Source: Sphingobacteriales bacterium 44-15
GTDB taxonomy: Bacteria > Bacteroidota > Bacteroidia > Chitinophagales > Chitinophagaceae
Direction: 5' to 3'
Assembly: GCA_001899685.1 (NCBI GenBank)
Contig: MKWG01000007.1
Span: forward strand, 190,206-254,205
Length of the DNA: 64,000 bases
The notes below the pieces were generated by a model that was given only the letters and a program-made list of their open reading frames with translations, was not told the origin of the DNA and did no database searches. The position numbers were made by a program, and so were the translations under genes. Shown one piece after another: positions 8,723 through 18,327 of this stretch (the stretch's first letter is position 1; each line of letters begins with the position of its first letter).

Positions 8723-9019
8723 TCATGAAGCATATTTTTTTATTACTTCTACCAATCCGGCCTTAGGCACTACCCCGCTCTGGCGCCACAATAGCTTTCC
8801 CTCTTTAAACAATATCAGCGTGGGTACTCCCTGTATCTGGAACTGCTGAGCAGCTACCGGGTTCTTATCAACATCCACTTTTATTATAGCAGCCGTTTCA
8901 CCGATCTCCTTTTTCACATCTTTAAGGATCGGCGCCATCATTTTACAGGGACCGCACCATTCTGCGGAAAAATCCACCAGAACCGGCTTTGAGGATTGTA
9001 TCATTTCATTAAAGGTCAT
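8723..9019 (-). CDS. Thioredoxin (Trx2)
   Basis: The ATG at 9019 gives 98 residues, MTFNEMIQSSKPVLVDF; the frame extends to a TTG at 9055 (110 residues). ATG is preferred because the shorter form starts as many Bacteroidetes thioredoxins do. The active site is WCGPCK (Cys22, Cys25 from the ATG) and the cis-Pro loop is GVPTLILF. It is a cytoplasmic disulfide reductase. It is monocistronic with a strong terminator and a promoter whose upstream palindrome matches those of Trx1 and the efflux operon, so the two thioredoxins probably respond together. Confidence 0.93.
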   Translation of the reverse strand: MTFNEMIQSSKPVLVDFSAEWCGPCKMMAPILKDVKKEIGETAAIIKVDVDKNPVAAQQFQIQGVPTLILFKEGKLLWRQSGVVPKAGLVEVIKKYAS

Positions 9020-9078
9020 ATTCCGCGTTTTAGTTTTCAATATTCTTGCTTCCAAATCTATGCCATCCGGCCAATGGG

Positions 9079-9123
9079 TAAAGTTAGCAACAGATAAACC
9101 ACTTATTTAGCAACAAAAGTTAC
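9079..9123 (-). promoter_or_regulatory. Promoter and Crp/Fnr-type site of trx2
   Basis: Minus strand: -7-like TAACTTTA (9086-9079), identical to that of trx1, with palindrome GTAACTTTTGTTGC (9123-9110; one mismatch to GTNAC-N4-GTNAC) centred 30.5 bp upstream. Confidence 0.5.
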
Positions 9124-9249
9124 ACACAATAAGTAAAATTTCCTGTTTTTTAGTTATAATTTCAATGAGGATAATCAATGCTCCGGATGAGAGCCATCAG
9201 CATTATAGTTCTAAAGTTGCTATAATTTTAAACATTAAACCAACATCAT

Positions 9250-10350
9250 ATGCCAACTATTGCCATACCAGAACTTTATGAGTTCACAGATACGGTACCT
9301 TACCGTCCTGCCATCTCAATATTGTTGTCACTTGAGCAAATGTCCTATGCAAAAGAAAGGGTAAAGCAATCTGTTAAGCAGGCAACAGAAGAAGTAGAGA
9401 AGCATTTGCTGGAACATTACCCTGGCGAAATGGTTTTGCTGATGACAGAAAAGCTACGCCAGCTGATCGAGTCCATCAATTACAACAGCAATAAAAAAAG
9501 TGTGGCATTATATCTCTCACCTCTGTTTGAGAAAATCCTCTACCTTGATATTCCTGTTAATGAAACCACAATAGTAGATGAATCATTCGATATAAGAGAT
9601 ATTGTTTCTAATAAAAAGCAATCAAAAGAATACCTGGTATTACACCTCTCTGAAAACGAATACAGGATATATGAAGGAAAAGGACACTCACTACGCCTCA
9701 TCCTGCATAATTCGGCAAGTGCTCACTATGCTTCATATAAAGACATATTGAATGAAGCTGCTGCTAATAATCCGGGCGGGGCAATTGCAAAGGAGTTAAT
9801 ATGGGAACATTTTCTGAAACATGCTGCCAATACGCTTGATATTTTATTGAACGCATACTATTTGCCTGTCTTTGTCATCGGGCAAACGCGCGCCATAGAT
9901 TATTTTCAGAGAACGACAGGGCATGCAGCATCCATTGTTGATTTTCTATGCACTCTTCAGGACCCCGCCGGTAATGATGCCATCAGCGAGATGCTGAAAC
10001 CTTATATATCTGACTGGGAAAAAGTAAGATATACTATTTTAAAAAAACAACTGGGAGAAGCTGCTGAAAACCAAAAACTGACCACAGGCATTAAAGCAGT
10101 CTGGCAGGAGGCATCAGCACATAAGGGAAAGCTGCTGATAGTAGAAAAAAATTTCATTTACCCGGTCGAACAGACCACCGGAAGCATCCAGATGTCGCCT
10201 GCAGCAAGATCTTACTCCTCATCCTCACTTGTAACGAATCTTGTGGATGATATTATAGAGAAAATACTGGAAGCGGGAGGAGATGTGGAATTTGTAGAAG
10301 ACGGGTACCTGGAAGACTATGATCGAATAGCATTGATTCAAGGCTATTAA
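9250..10350 (+). CDS. BaeRF3-type (archaeo-eukaryotic release factor-like) protein
   Basis: 366 residues, cytoplasmic, with no signal or membrane segment. The N-terminal RPAISILLSLEQMSYAKERV, the middle SFDIRDIV ... EYLVLHLSENEYRIYEGKG and a C-terminal subdomain with VEQTTGSIQM follow the bacterial baeRF families related to eRF1 (closest to type 3). These are proposed to act on the ribosome under stress; the catalytic GGQ is not seen. It starts a plus-strand run with pfkB and fbaB, in the midst of universal stress proteins, which fits a stress or dormancy role. Function is inferred. Confidence 0.65.
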   Translation: MPTIAIPELYEFTDTVPYRPAISILLSLEQMSYAKERVKQSVKQATEEVEKHLLEHYPGEMVLLMTEKLRQLIESINYNSNKKSVALYLSPLFEKILYLDIPVNETTIVDESFDIRDIVSNKKQSKEYLVLHLSENEYRIYEGKGHSLRLILHNSASAHYASYKDILNEAAANNPGGAIAKELIWEHFLKHAANTLDILLNAYYLPVFVIGQTRAIDYFQRTTGHAASIVDFLCTLQDPAGNDAISEMLKPYISDWEKVRYTILKKQLGEAAENQKLTTGIKAVWQEASAHKGKLLIVEKNFIYPVEQTTGSIQMSPAARSYSSSSLVTNLVDDIIEKILEAGGDVEFVEDGYLEDYDRIALIQGY

Positions 10351-10499
10351 AGGCAGAAAAAACTTTGGCAGCATTTCTTTTAAACCGGGTGCCTTACCGG
10401 AAAGCATAGCTAATATTCAAAAGGCGCTGCCCCCGGCATGAACCGATGCAACCGGAGTGGAGACGATATAATCCTGAGCTTTGCATTATTTCTTTCATT

Positions 10500-11444
10500 A
10501 TGTCTACCATTGTTACTATTACTTTCAGTCCCTGTATAGACAAAAGCACAACGGTGCCTTCAATGGTACCTGAAAAAAAGATGAAATGCACAGCGCCAAA
10601 GCTTGAACCGGGTGGCGGCGGCATCAATGTAGCCAGGGCGATAAAAAAGCTTGGAGGTGAGGCAGTTGCCATTTTTCCTTCCGGAGGCTATACCGGAATT
10701 TTTTTCAATCACCTGCTTTATGCAGAAAATATTCCTGCCATCATCATTGATACAGAAAACGAGACAAGAGAAAATTTTATAGTGCTTGATATAGCAGGCA
10801 ATAATCAGTACAGGTTTGGCATGCCGGGCACTGTTTTGCTGGAAGCTGAATGGAAAAAATGCCTGGATGCCGTTGAAAATGTCCCCGAAGCAGGATTTGT
10901 GGTGGCAAGCGGCAGCCTGCCGCCCGGAGTTCCTGCAGATATTTACAGGAGACTGGCAGCTATTGCCCGGCGTAAAGGCGCGAAATTTGTGGTGGATACT
11001 TCAGGGGATGCTTTGCGGCATGCAGCAGAAGAGGGCGTATATCTTTTAAAGCCCAACCTGGGAGAACTGAGCACGCTTATAGGCATATCCCACATAGATA
11101 CCACTATTGTAGAAGATATTGCGATGGATTTCCTGAGAGGCAGCAGTTGCGAGATCATGGTAGTTTCCATGGGAAAAGAAGGAGCCGTACTGGCAACAAA
11201 GGAGGAAGCTTACAGAATAGCGCCGCCTGAAGTAGAACGTAAAAGCACAGTTGGAGCAGGCGACAGCATGGTAGCAGGGATTGTATACAGCCTTTCTAAA
11301 GGCGATTCTTTAAAACAATCTCTTGCCTGTGGAGTAGCGTGCGGCACTGCGGCCACAATGAATTATGGAACTGAACTATGCAATAAAAATGATGTGGAGA
11401 TGCTATTACAAAAAATTGAACTTAATCATACAACAGCAGGCTGA
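10500..11444 (+). CDS. pfkB: 6-phosphofructokinase II (PfkB family)
   Basis: The start at 10500 (MSTIVTITFSPCIDKS) is chosen over an upstream in-frame ATG at 10446 because it aligns with E. coli Pfk-2. The 314-residue ribokinase-fold enzyme phosphorylates fructose 6-phosphate. Strong markers are KCTAPKLEPGGGGINVARAI near residue 30, SGSLPPGV near 140, and the C-terminal ATP/anion-hole motif STVGAGDSMVAG with its catalytic Asp. The EPGGGG loop distinguishes Pfk-2 from FruK. It lies between the BaeRF3-like gene and class I aldolase (37 bp before fbaB), giving two successive glycolytic steps in one operon, among stress genes. Confidence 0.9.
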   Translation: MSTIVTITFSPCIDKSTTVPSMVPEKKMKCTAPKLEPGGGGINVARAIKKLGGEAVAIFPSGGYTGIFFNHLLYAENIPAIIIDTENETRENFIVLDIAGNNQYRFGMPGTVLLEAEWKKCLDAVENVPEAGFVVASGSLPPGVPADIYRRLAAIARRKGAKFVVDTSGDALRHAAEEGVYLLKPNLGELSTLIGISHIDTTIVEDIAMDFLRGSSCEIMVVSMGKEGAVLATKEEAYRIAPPEVERKSTVGAGDSMVAGIVYSLSKGDSLKQSLACGVACGTAATMNYGTELCNKNDVEMLLQKIELNHTTAG

Positions 11445-11481
11445 TCACGCATAATTGCTTTGGCGCTAAAAAGAATCACTA

Positions 11482-12555
11482 ATGACAATACATGATGTTG
11501 AACAAATTATAGGTGCTGAAAATGCGGAGTTGCTAACGCACACCTGCCATACTATTCCCGGGAAGCTGCTGCACCTTCCTTCTCCGGGCTTTGTTGAAGA
11601 GATCTTTGGTATTTCTAACAGGAACGCCCAAACGCTCAGGAACCTGTCGGCAATGTTTCATACAGGCAGGCTTTCGGGAACAGGCTATCTTTCCATTCTT
11701 CCTGTAGACCAGGGCGTGGAACACAGCGCAGGCGCTTCTTTTGCACCCAACAAATTATATTTTGACCCTGAAAACATTATACGCCTTGCTATTGAAGGAG
11801 GCTGTAATGCAGTGGCTACTACCATTGGCGGGCTGGCAATGCTTTCCAGAAAATATGCGGCAAAAATTCCTTTCATCGTTAAGATCAATCATAATGAGCT
11901 GCTGACTTATCCCAATAAATATGACCAGATACTGTTCGGTTCCGTAAAGGACGCCTGGAACCTGGGTGCTGCAGCCATTGGCGCTACTATTTACTTCGGA
12001 TCGCCTGAGTCGGACCGCCAGATCACCGAAATAGCAGCGGTCTTTGAAGAAGCCCATGCCATGGGCATGGCCACTGTATTGTGGTGCTATCTGCGGAACC
12101 CGGCTTTCAAACAATCCGACAGGGATTATCATGAATCGGCCGACCTTACCGGACAGGCCAATTACCTGGGAGTGACCATACAGGCAGATATCATCAAGCA
12201 AAAGCTACCGGTAAACAATGGGGGATATGTCGCGCTTAACACCGGCAAAGTAAGCTATGGCAAATGGAACAAAAGCATGTATAGTAGTTTAGCCACAGAC
12301 AATCCCATTGATCTCTGCCGTTACCAGGTACTGAACTGCTTCATGGGAAGAGCGGGTCTCATCAATAGCGGAGGCGCTTCAGCAGGTGCATCTGATCTTA
12401 AAGAGGCGGTCGTTACGGCAATTATCAACAAACGCGCCGGGGGTATGGGACTTATTTCAGGTCGAAAAGCATTCCAGCGTTCCTTTCTGGAAGGCGTATC
12501 TCTCCTGCATGCGATCCAGGATGTGTATCTTGAAAAAGAAATCACAGTGGCTTAG
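11482..12555 (+). CDS. fbaB: Class I fructose-bisphosphate aldolase (FbaB/DhnA type)
   Basis: 357 residues. It splits fructose 1,6-bisphosphate through a lysine Schiff base. Typical segments are [22 protein letters not shown] near residue 70 (shown as [16 protein letters not shown]), the lysine-containing [11 protein letters not shown] near 238, and the phosphate-binding [12 protein letters not shown] near 296. The family includes E. coli FbaB, a gluconeogenesis- and stationary-phase-linked aldolase. It is the last gene of the BaeRF3-pfkB-fbaB run and is followed by a hairpin repeat. Confidence 0.92.
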   Translation: MTIHDVEQIIGAENAELLTHTCHTIPGKLLHLPSPGFVEEIFGISNRNAQTLRNLSAMFHTGRLSGTGYLSILPVDQGVEHSAGASFAPNKLYFDPENIIRLAIEGGCNAVATTIGGLAMLSRKYAAKIPFIVKINHNELLTYPNKYDQILFGSVKDAWNLGAAAIGATIYFGSPESDRQITEIAAVFEEAHAMGMATVLWCYLRNPAFKQSDRDYHESADLTGQANYLGVTIQADIIKQKLPVNNGGYVALNTGKVSYGKWNKSMYSSLATDNPIDLCRYQVLNCFMGRAGLINSGGASAGASDLKEAVVTAIINKRAGGMGLISGRKAFQRSFLEGVSLLHAIQDVYLEKEITVA

Positions 12556-12584
12556 CGGAAATGCTTTAACATTAACAATAGCCA

Positions 12585-12660
12585 GTGTTGTGTCAAACGT
12601 GAAATGTAAGACGTGAAATGTGAGACGTGAGATATTTTCACTTTTATCCTTTCACTTTTC
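12585..12660. repeat. Interspersed hairpin repeat, copy 3
   Basis: It begins with GTGTTGTGTCAAACGTGAAA, exactly the left arm of the copy at 45610. Several GTGAGACGTGAAA units and TTTCACTTTT follow. It lies between the convergent fbaB and AI-2E genes and slightly overlaps the end of the latter. Confidence 0.65.
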
Positions 12661-13698
12661 ATCATCATATAATGCTGTTCCCCGGTCATTTCTGCTCAAC
12701 AGTATATTAACAGACCGCAGTGAAGGTATATTATCCGCCACAATTTTCAGTATTGCTACCATCGGTATGAAAAGCACCATTCCTGCTCCGCCCCAAATGA
12801 TCCCGCCGGCAATAATAGCCACCAGCATTGCAAAAGTGCTCACATCAAGGCTTGCTCCCACTACGCGTGGGAAGATCACATTTGCCTCAAGGTATTGCAC
12901 GAAACTGAAAATCGCTATCACCCCTAACGGATACCAGGCATTTGAAGTATCCAGCCACACTACCGTGATAGGTAATAAAGCGCTTACAATAATACCGGCA
13001 TAAGGAATAATGGTCATTATGGCACAAAGCATTCCAAACAGGATAGCATGCCTTACTCCCAATACCATTAACCCGATGCTGTTCAGTATTCCTACGATCA
13101 GGTACACCATTATCATTCCTTTTATATAGTTGAAATAGGTCTGAATGGTCTGGTGCAAAATATGAGCGAGATTGGTTTGAAATGCAGACGGTACAATGCT
13201 TTGTAAATATTGCACAAACGACCTGCGATGATATAAAAACAGCGCAGTATATACCGGTGTAAGAAAAAGCATAAACAGCATATCGGCAGCTGCAGCAATA
13301 AAAGAAGAAAGGAAGCCACCTATGGATGGAGTTACGTCACCCTTCCAGTCAAATCTTTCCATGGGTATCCCTCTTTCCGAAAGCCACGCCTGCAATTGGG
13401 GTACCAGCTCAGCGAGCTTTTTGACCAGAGCATCTGCGTCTTTGCCAAACAGTGTAATTTGCCAAAGCAATAAAACAATAAGTGCGCCGAAAAGCACAGC
13501 TACAATAAGCAGGCAGGCTGTAATAGCCAGCGACCTTGGCCATTTATGCGCTTCCAGCCGGCGGCATACCGGGTAAAGTACTATGGCAATAAGTAAACCC
13601 AACAGCAAAGGAATAAACAATAGTTTTCCCACATACATCAGTACGCCGGCAAAAAGAATGATCTGCAGGTACCGCAGCAGTGTCAGGTAGTATTGCAT
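12652..13698 (-). CDS. AI-2E family transporter (PerM-like permease)
   Basis: 348 residues and about eight hydrophobic segments: an N-terminal pair (about 10-40), one at about 65-85, and a C-terminal cluster (about 200-330) with GVRHAILFGMLCAIMTIIPYAG (key part GMLCAIMTIIPYAG), the most conserved region of the family. It is an inner-membrane permease whose members export AI-2, sodium or unknown solutes. The substrate cannot be told. It is convergent with fbaB, and its start faces the end of the usp gene 140 bp away. Confidence 0.88.
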   Translation of the reverse strand: MQYYLTLLRYLQIILFAGVLMYVGKLLFIPLLLGLLIAIVLYPVCRRLEAHKWPRSLAITACLLIVAVLFGALIVLLLWQITLFGKDADALVKKLAELVPQLQAWLSERGIPMERFDWKGDVTPSIGGFLSSFIAAAADMLFMLFLTPVYTALFLYHRRSFVQYLQSIVPSAFQTNLAHILHQTIQTYFNYIKGMIMVYLIVGILNSIGLMVLGVRHAILFGMLCAIMTIIPYAGIIVSALLPITVVWLDTSNAWYPLGVIAIFSFVQYLEANVIFPRVVGASLDVSTFAMLVAIIAGGIIWGGAGMVLFIPMVAILKIVADNIPSLRSVNILLSRNDRGTALYDDEK

Positions 13699-13838
13699 AT
13701 CTTCTGAAGATACAAATAATGTAATAAGGTAAGATCAGCGGATGATATCTTTTTACCAAGGTGATAAAGTCAGTCTTCTGTCGATAAAAATCTCTTGCGA
13801 AATTTGATATCTCCCCGCATCGTGTATGTCATTACTGT

Positions 13839-14657
13839 TTACCGGTGTGCAATAAATACAGGAATATGATGCGCTTTAATTGTATCCGATACAAAGCTTT
13901 TCTTAAAAAGAGTGGATATCTCAGAGCGCCCGAAAGCGCCGCTTACCAGTATCGCTGCTTTCCGCTCGTTCAACCAGGCGCTGAAATATTTACGGGAGTC
14001 TGCACCCAACCTGGACAAGGTCAGGTTGGGAAAATGTTTGGCAGCCCACTCTGATATATACTCCTCGTCCGGCAATTTACCATCCCCTTCCTCTGCATTT
14101 ACAAGAATGGTTTCGTTGGTAGCCAGCTCAGGCAGCAGGTATGCAAATTGCTTCATGGCATATACCGATGATGCACTGGCATCAAATGCAAGGATATTGC
14201 TGGCAGGAAGTTCAAACTTCTCAGGCACCACCAGCACAGGGCATTCTGTTGCGTGCAGTGCATCTCTCAGGTATAAATTGAGCTCTTCTTTCCCCATGTT
14301 TTCATAAAATGTTTCACTCCCCAAAATGAGCAGATCGGCATAGCGGGTTTCTTTCTTCAGCTCCGGCAGGGCAAAATCTTCAAAATCTTTATGCACGGTA
14401 TAGCTGATATCATTATTGCTGCAAAAGGTTTCAAACCGTTTAATGTTGGCTGTTACCAGTTCCACATCCTCTTCTTCGATCAGCGGAATGAACAAACCAC
14501 CTGAACCTGCCGCATAGCTCCACGCATTGGCATAATTTACTTCAGGAAGAAAAGCACCCGTAACGAATACAGGACTACTGCTTTGCAGGAGCCTTATAAA
14601 CTCGAGAGCTCCTTCTGAAAAATGAGCGCCATCAAAAGCAAGAAGTATCTTTTTCAT
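13839..14657 (-). CDS. Universal stress protein, tandem-domain type (Usp1)
   Basis: 272 residues, two Usp-like halves. The N-terminal half starts KKILLAFDGAHFSEGALEF and has LLILGSETFYEN; the second half starts ILAFDASASSVYAMKQF and ends AILVSGAFGRSEISTLFKKS. The usual ATP-binding G-2X-G-9X-G(S/T) is only loosely kept (VSGAFGRSEIS). It diverges from the related Usp2 across 281 bp. Usp proteins accumulate during starvation and hypoxia. A one-mismatch GTNAC-N4-GTNAC site lies upstream (14715-14728), but its spacing from the -7-like TACTTTG is larger than in the thioredoxin promoters. Confidence 0.85.
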   Translation of the reverse strand: MKKILLAFDGAHFSEGALEFIRLLQSSSPVFVTGAFLPEVNYANAWSYAAGSGGLFIPLIEEEDVELVTANIKRFETFCSNNDISYTVHKDFEDFALPELKKETRYADLLILGSETFYENMGKEELNLYLRDALHATECPVLVVPEKFELPASNILAFDASASSVYAMKQFAYLLPELATNETILVNAEEGDGKLPDEEYISEWAAKHFPNLTLSRLGADSRKYFSAWLNERKAAILVSGAFGRSEISTLFKKSFVSDTIKAHHIPVFIAHR

Positions 14658-14938
14658 AACCTATTTTTTTTGTGACCTCAAAGTACGATTAGCCGAAAAG
14701 GAAGGCAATGACCTGTAACAACAGTACCAATGACATTCCTCAGGAACAGCGATCAGTACACCCGTTTGCATTATTTTTAAATTTTAGCGCAACCGGTGCA
14801 AAGAATTACTTCGGCCATTCCCGTGATTTTCATAATTATCATTTTACAGGATGACAGGAATCATACCATTTATGCATAGGGAAATTTATTTTTATAAACT
14901 TAAAAGCTGATCGCTCAGGAACTAAACAGGCATATTTT

Positions 14939-15778
14939 ATGAAAAAATTTATCGCTGCTTTGGACGGTTATAAGCTGTCTCCGTCCACTCTTACATACGC
15001 CCAGGAGGTTACAAAAATTGCAGATGCCCATCTGGTGGGCTTGTTTCTTGATGATTTTATCTACCGCACTTATAATGTGGGAAAGATTTATAAAACATCA
15101 AAGCACCCCGAAACAGCAATAAAGGAGCTTGATGAAAAAGACAAGCGCAAGAGGGATGCTGCTGTATCAAAGTTTCAGCAAAGCTGTGGCAAAGCGAAGA
15201 TCAGCTTCTCTGTTCACCGCACAAAGCGCGTTGCCCTGCAGGAGCTGAAGCATGAAAGCATTTTTGCAGACCTGCTGATTGTAAGCGAGAGGGAAACTTT
15301 TACCCGATATGAAGAAAAATCACCCACCTATTTCATGAAAGACCTGCTGGGAGATGTGCAGTGCCCTGTGCTGGTGGTACCCAAAAATTATACGCCTGTT
15401 GAAAAGATCGTATTGTTGTATGACGGGAGCCCTTCTTCAGTATATGCGGTAAGAATGTTCAGCTATACATTTGGCAACTTCGGTCATCTGCCGGTAGAAG
15501 TATTTACCGTAAAAGCGCCCATGGGCGGCAATCATCTTCCTGAAGGAAGGCTTATGAAGGAGTTTGTAAAGCGTCATTTCCCCGAAGCCACTTTCAGGGT
15601 AGCACAGGGAACACCCGAAAAACAGATCCTGGAATACCTGCAGCAAAACGGGAAGAACAGCATTGTGGTGACCGGCGCCTACAGAAGAAGCGAGATCTCC
15701 CGCTGGTTTAAGGCAAGCATGGCAGATATGCTGATGAAAGAGCTGGAATTGCCCATCTTTATTGCTCATAACAAATAA
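14939..15778 (+). CDS. Universal stress protein, tandem-domain type (Usp2)
   Basis: 279 residues, paralogue of Usp1: KKFIAALDGYKLSPSTLTYA at the start, IFADLLIVSERETFTRYEEK near 115, second domain from KIVLLYDGSPSSVYAVRMF near 160, and closing SIVVTGAYRRSEISRWFKAS. The insertion DDFIYRTYNVGKIYKTSKHP with a charged KELDEKDKRKRD helix after strand 2 is absent from classical 140-residue Usp proteins. Soluble, no signal peptide. Divergent arrangement with Usp1 suggests a shared control region. Confidence 0.85.
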   Translation: MKKFIAALDGYKLSPSTLTYAQEVTKIADAHLVGLFLDDFIYRTYNVGKIYKTSKHPETAIKELDEKDKRKRDAAVSKFQQSCGKAKISFSVHRTKRVALQELKHESIFADLLIVSERETFTRYEEKSPTYFMKDLLGDVQCPVLVVPKNYTPVEKIVLLYDGSPSSVYAVRMFSYTFGNFGHLPVEVFTVKAPMGGNHLPEGRLMKEFVKRHFPEATFRVAQGTPEKQILEYLQQNGKNSIVVTGAYRRSEISRWFKASMADMLMKELELPIFIAHNK

Positions 15779-15800
15779 TGCAGATCGGGCGCTTGGGGGA

Positions 15801-15895
15801 CATGAGACGCGAAACGTCAAACGTGAAATGTGAGACGTGAAATGTGAGACGTGAAAGTTTCTCTCACCTTTATCGTTTCTCTTTTATCGTCTCAC
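15801..15895. repeat. Interspersed hairpin repeat, copy 4
   Basis: GTGAAATGTGAGACGTGAAA occurs with further tandem variants, then TCTCACCTTTATCGTTTCTC and ATCGTCTCACG. It fills the gap between the convergent Usp2 and CoA-transferase genes. Confidence 0.65.
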
Positions 15896-15902
15896 GAAGA
15901 AA

Positions 15903-17183
15903 TCACGATCCGGAGCCTGTTTTGGAAGACAGCAGATATGCGGCTCTTTCAAGTCCCTCCCGGTGCATAGGGTGTGCAATATTTATCAGCGCTTCAGCCC
16001 GCTCCTTTAAGTTTTTTCCGTAAAGATGTGCTATGCCGTATTCTGTAACGATATACTGCACATGCGCCCTGGTAGTTACCACACCGGCTCCCGGCTTCAA
16101 TGCGGCAACGATCTTACTCTCTCCTTTACCGGTAACCGAAGGCATGGCGATAATGGGTTTTCCGCCTTCCGATAATGCGGCGCCACGCATAAAATCCATT
16201 TGCCCGCCTACGCCTGAATACATTTTTGACCCGATTGAATCGGCGCAAACCTGCCCGGTGATATCCACCTCAAGCGCGCTGTTGATGGCTGTCACCTTAG
16301 GGTTTTGACGGATGACATGTGTATCATTCACGTAGGCAATATCAAGCATTTCAATAAGCGGGTTGTCGTGCACAAACTCATAAAGCCGCCTGGTTCCAAG
16401 CAAAAAGCTGGACACCACTTTATGCTGTCTTTTCTTTTTCATCTCGCCTGTAATAACACCGGCTTCAATCAGGTTGATCACACCATCAGAAAACATTTCT
16501 GTATGAATGCCCAGTTTCCTGTGATTTCCCAGCATAGACAGCACGGCATCCGGGATTTTGCCAATGCCCATTTGCAGTGTTGCCCCATCCTCTATTAAAG
16601 AAGCCACATGACCGGCGATCTTCAGTGTTTCGGCATCAGGCTGACCTGCTTTTATTTCAGGGAGATTATAATCTGTCTCGACCATTGCATTAATGCGGCT
16701 GGTATGAATAAACCCGCCGCCATGGGTGCGCGGCATATTGGGGTTGACTTCCGCAATAATATACTTCGCGCTTTCTACAGCAGAAAGTGAAATATCAACG
16801 GATACTCCCAGCGAACAAAAACCATGCTGGTCCGGGGGAGAGACCTGTATCAGCGCCCCGTCCAGCGGGATGATCCTTTTCCTGAACAAAGAAGGGATCT
16901 CGCTCAGGAATACCGGCACATATTCAGCCCTTCCCTGCTGTACCGCAGCCCGGAGATTACTACCGATAAAAAAACAGTTGACCTTAAATACATTTTCATT
17001 GCCCGGTGCGGCATAGGAGGCATCCCCTTCCGTATGCATCTGGTATATGCGCACATCATGCAGCTCATGAGCCCTGCCCGAAAGCGCACGTATGATCTGC
17101 TGCGGGGCTGCGGCGGCAGAATGAATAAAAAGACGGTCACCGGGTTTTACCAACTGAACTGCCTGCTCGGCTGTAGTATACAT
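15903..17183 (-). CDS. Acetyl-CoA hydrolase/transferase family (4-hydroxybutyrate CoA-transferase-like)
   Basis: 426 residues, two-domain class I CoA transferase. Domain 1 has KPGDRLFIHSAAAAPQQII; domain 2 has GIGKIPDAVLSML, the likely catalytic glutamate in HTEMFSDG near residue 230, and GGQMDFMRGA near 330, followed by VTTRAHVQYIVTEYGIAHLYG. It moves CoA between acyl-CoA and a carboxylate such as acetate. Length and motifs fit the 4-hydroxybutyrate/acetate CoA-transferase branch, but substrate cannot be set from sequence alone. It sits between universal stress proteins; a fermentative role under oxygen limitation is inference. Confidence 0.85.
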   Translation of the reverse strand: MYTTAEQAVQLVKPGDRLFIHSAAAAPQQIIRALSGRAHELHDVRIYQMHTEGDASYAAPGNENVFKVNCFFIGSNLRAAVQQGRAEYVPVFLSEIPSLFRKRIIPLDGALIQVSPPDQHGFCSLGVSVDISLSAVESAKYIIAEVNPNMPRTHGGGFIHTSRINAMVETDYNLPEIKAGQPDAETLKIAGHVASLIEDGATLQMGIGKIPDAVLSMLGNHRKLGIHTEMFSDGVINLIEAGVITGEMKKKRQHKVVSSFLLGTRRLYEFVHDNPLIEMLDIAYVNDTHVIRQNPKVTAINSALEVDITGQVCADSIGSKMYSGVGGQMDFMRGAALSEGGKPIIAMPSVTGKGESKIVAALKPGAGVVTTRAHVQYIVTEYGIAHLYGKNLKERAEALINIAHPMHREGLERAAYLLSSKTGSGS

Positions 17184-17585
17184 GACAGAATATTTAATGA
17201 GACATAAAAAAACTAATCCCCGCTTTTGACGGGTATAACCAAAGATATTACGACTTCAGGAATATGCTTTAGTTAAATCAATACCAGCGAAATGTCAAAC
17301 GTGAAACGTGAGACGTGAAAGTTTGTTTCACATTTCACATCTTACGAAAATGAACAGACATAATTTGATTGACGTAACACCGGCATTTGCGGCTGCAAAG
17401 TTATCCCGGCTGCAGTTGGATCAGAGTGACCCGAATTAGCCCCTTACATGAGCCTGATCAAGGCGCTGGAGAAAGTTCCGTACTTTACAAACAATAATTA
17501 TAGCAAATCAAGACAGGAAGCCCCAAATGTATTCCATGTTTTGCTTCTGCGTCGGTTTCATTAATTTTAAGCAATTAACAAAACA
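17184..17585. other. Intergenic region with one hairpin repeat
   Basis: About 400 bp between a minus- and a plus-strand gene. It holds a hairpin repeat at 17288-17364. A 38-codon frame at 17448-17564 (MSLIKALEKVPYF...) has no recognisable support and is not called. No clear TAnnTTTG promoter was found. Confidence 0.5.
17288..17364. repeat. Interspersed hairpin repeat, copy 5, with conserved flank
   Basis: GTCAAACGTGAAACGTGAGA is followed by GTTTCACATTTCACATCTTA and the flank CGAAAATGAACAGACATAAT (17345-17364), which recurs exactly at 53136-53155 after copy 12. Confidence 0.7.
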
Positions 17586-18263
17586 ATGCTCCAATCCTCT
17601 TCTTTATCCAGGATACTGTTTCCGGCGGTCATCGCTATACTGGGATGGTTTGCACTTATCACCCAGTTTTATATCAATATAACAAGCGGCCTGGCAGGTA
17701 CAACCGAACTTATAATAAGATATTTCAGCTATTTCACCATTCTCACTAATTTATTGGTGGCTGTCTGCTGTACCTGCATTGTGATCATTCCCCGGAAAGG
17801 AGCAGGCGCTTTTTTCTCAAGGCCCCGGACACTTACGGCTATCACAGTATACATACTGATAGTAGGCATTATTTATAATGTTATTCTTCGCTTTTTATGG
17901 CAGCCTGAAGGGATACAAAAACTGGTGGATGAACTGCTACATTCAGTTATCCCTGTGCTGTTTCTTGTGTACTGGTGGTTTGCCCCTGATAAAAGAAACG
18001 TGCAATGGAAACACATTTTCTCCTGGTTAATATATCCTTTGATATACCTTATATATATTTTGATCCGGGGAAATTTTTCAGGATTCTACCCTTACCCCTT
18101 TGTGAATGTGGACCAGATCGGCATTACGAAAGTAATATTGAACAGCATTGGCATTACGCTGGCATTTACCATAACCGGAGTGATTCTGATCACAGCGGGC
18201 AAATGGCAGTACAGGCGGCAAACATCTGCTTCTGCCGGCACTATAAAATATACGAAACCTTGA
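17586..18263 (+). CDS. Pr6Pr family integral membrane protein
   Basis: 225 residues with six hydrophobic segments (about 10-32, 42-65, 80-100, 115-135, 142-160 and 185-208). The pattern FSYFTILTNLLVAVCC near 45-60 and the Trp/Pro-rich HSVIPVLFLVYWWFAPDKRNVQWKH (key part HSVIPVLFLVYWW) mark the Pr6Pr family, found also in actinobacteria and related to eukaryotic FAR-17a/AIG1. No biochemical role is established that I can name. It is followed 64 bp later by a phage-tube-like gene on the same strand; a functional link is unproven. Confidence 0.75.
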   Translation: MLQSSSLSRILFPAVIAILGWFALITQFYINITSGLAGTTELIIRYFSYFTILTNLLVAVCCTCIVIIPRKGAGAFFSRPRTLTAITVYILIVGIIYNVILRFLWQPEGIQKLVDELLHSVIPVLFLVYWWFAPDKRNVQWKHIFSWLIYPLIYLIYILIRGNFSGFYPYPFVNVDQIGITKVILNSIGITLAFTITGVILITAGKWQYRRQTSASAGTIKYTKP

Positions 18264-18327
18264 TTATCTTCATAGCGTTATGCTATTGCGCGCCCGTCAT
18301 TATTTTAAATACTTAATTTATTTTCTT

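Noticed and set aside
17448-17564. 38-codon plus-strand frame
   Set aside because: Too short, no recognisable family, no clear ribosome binding site.
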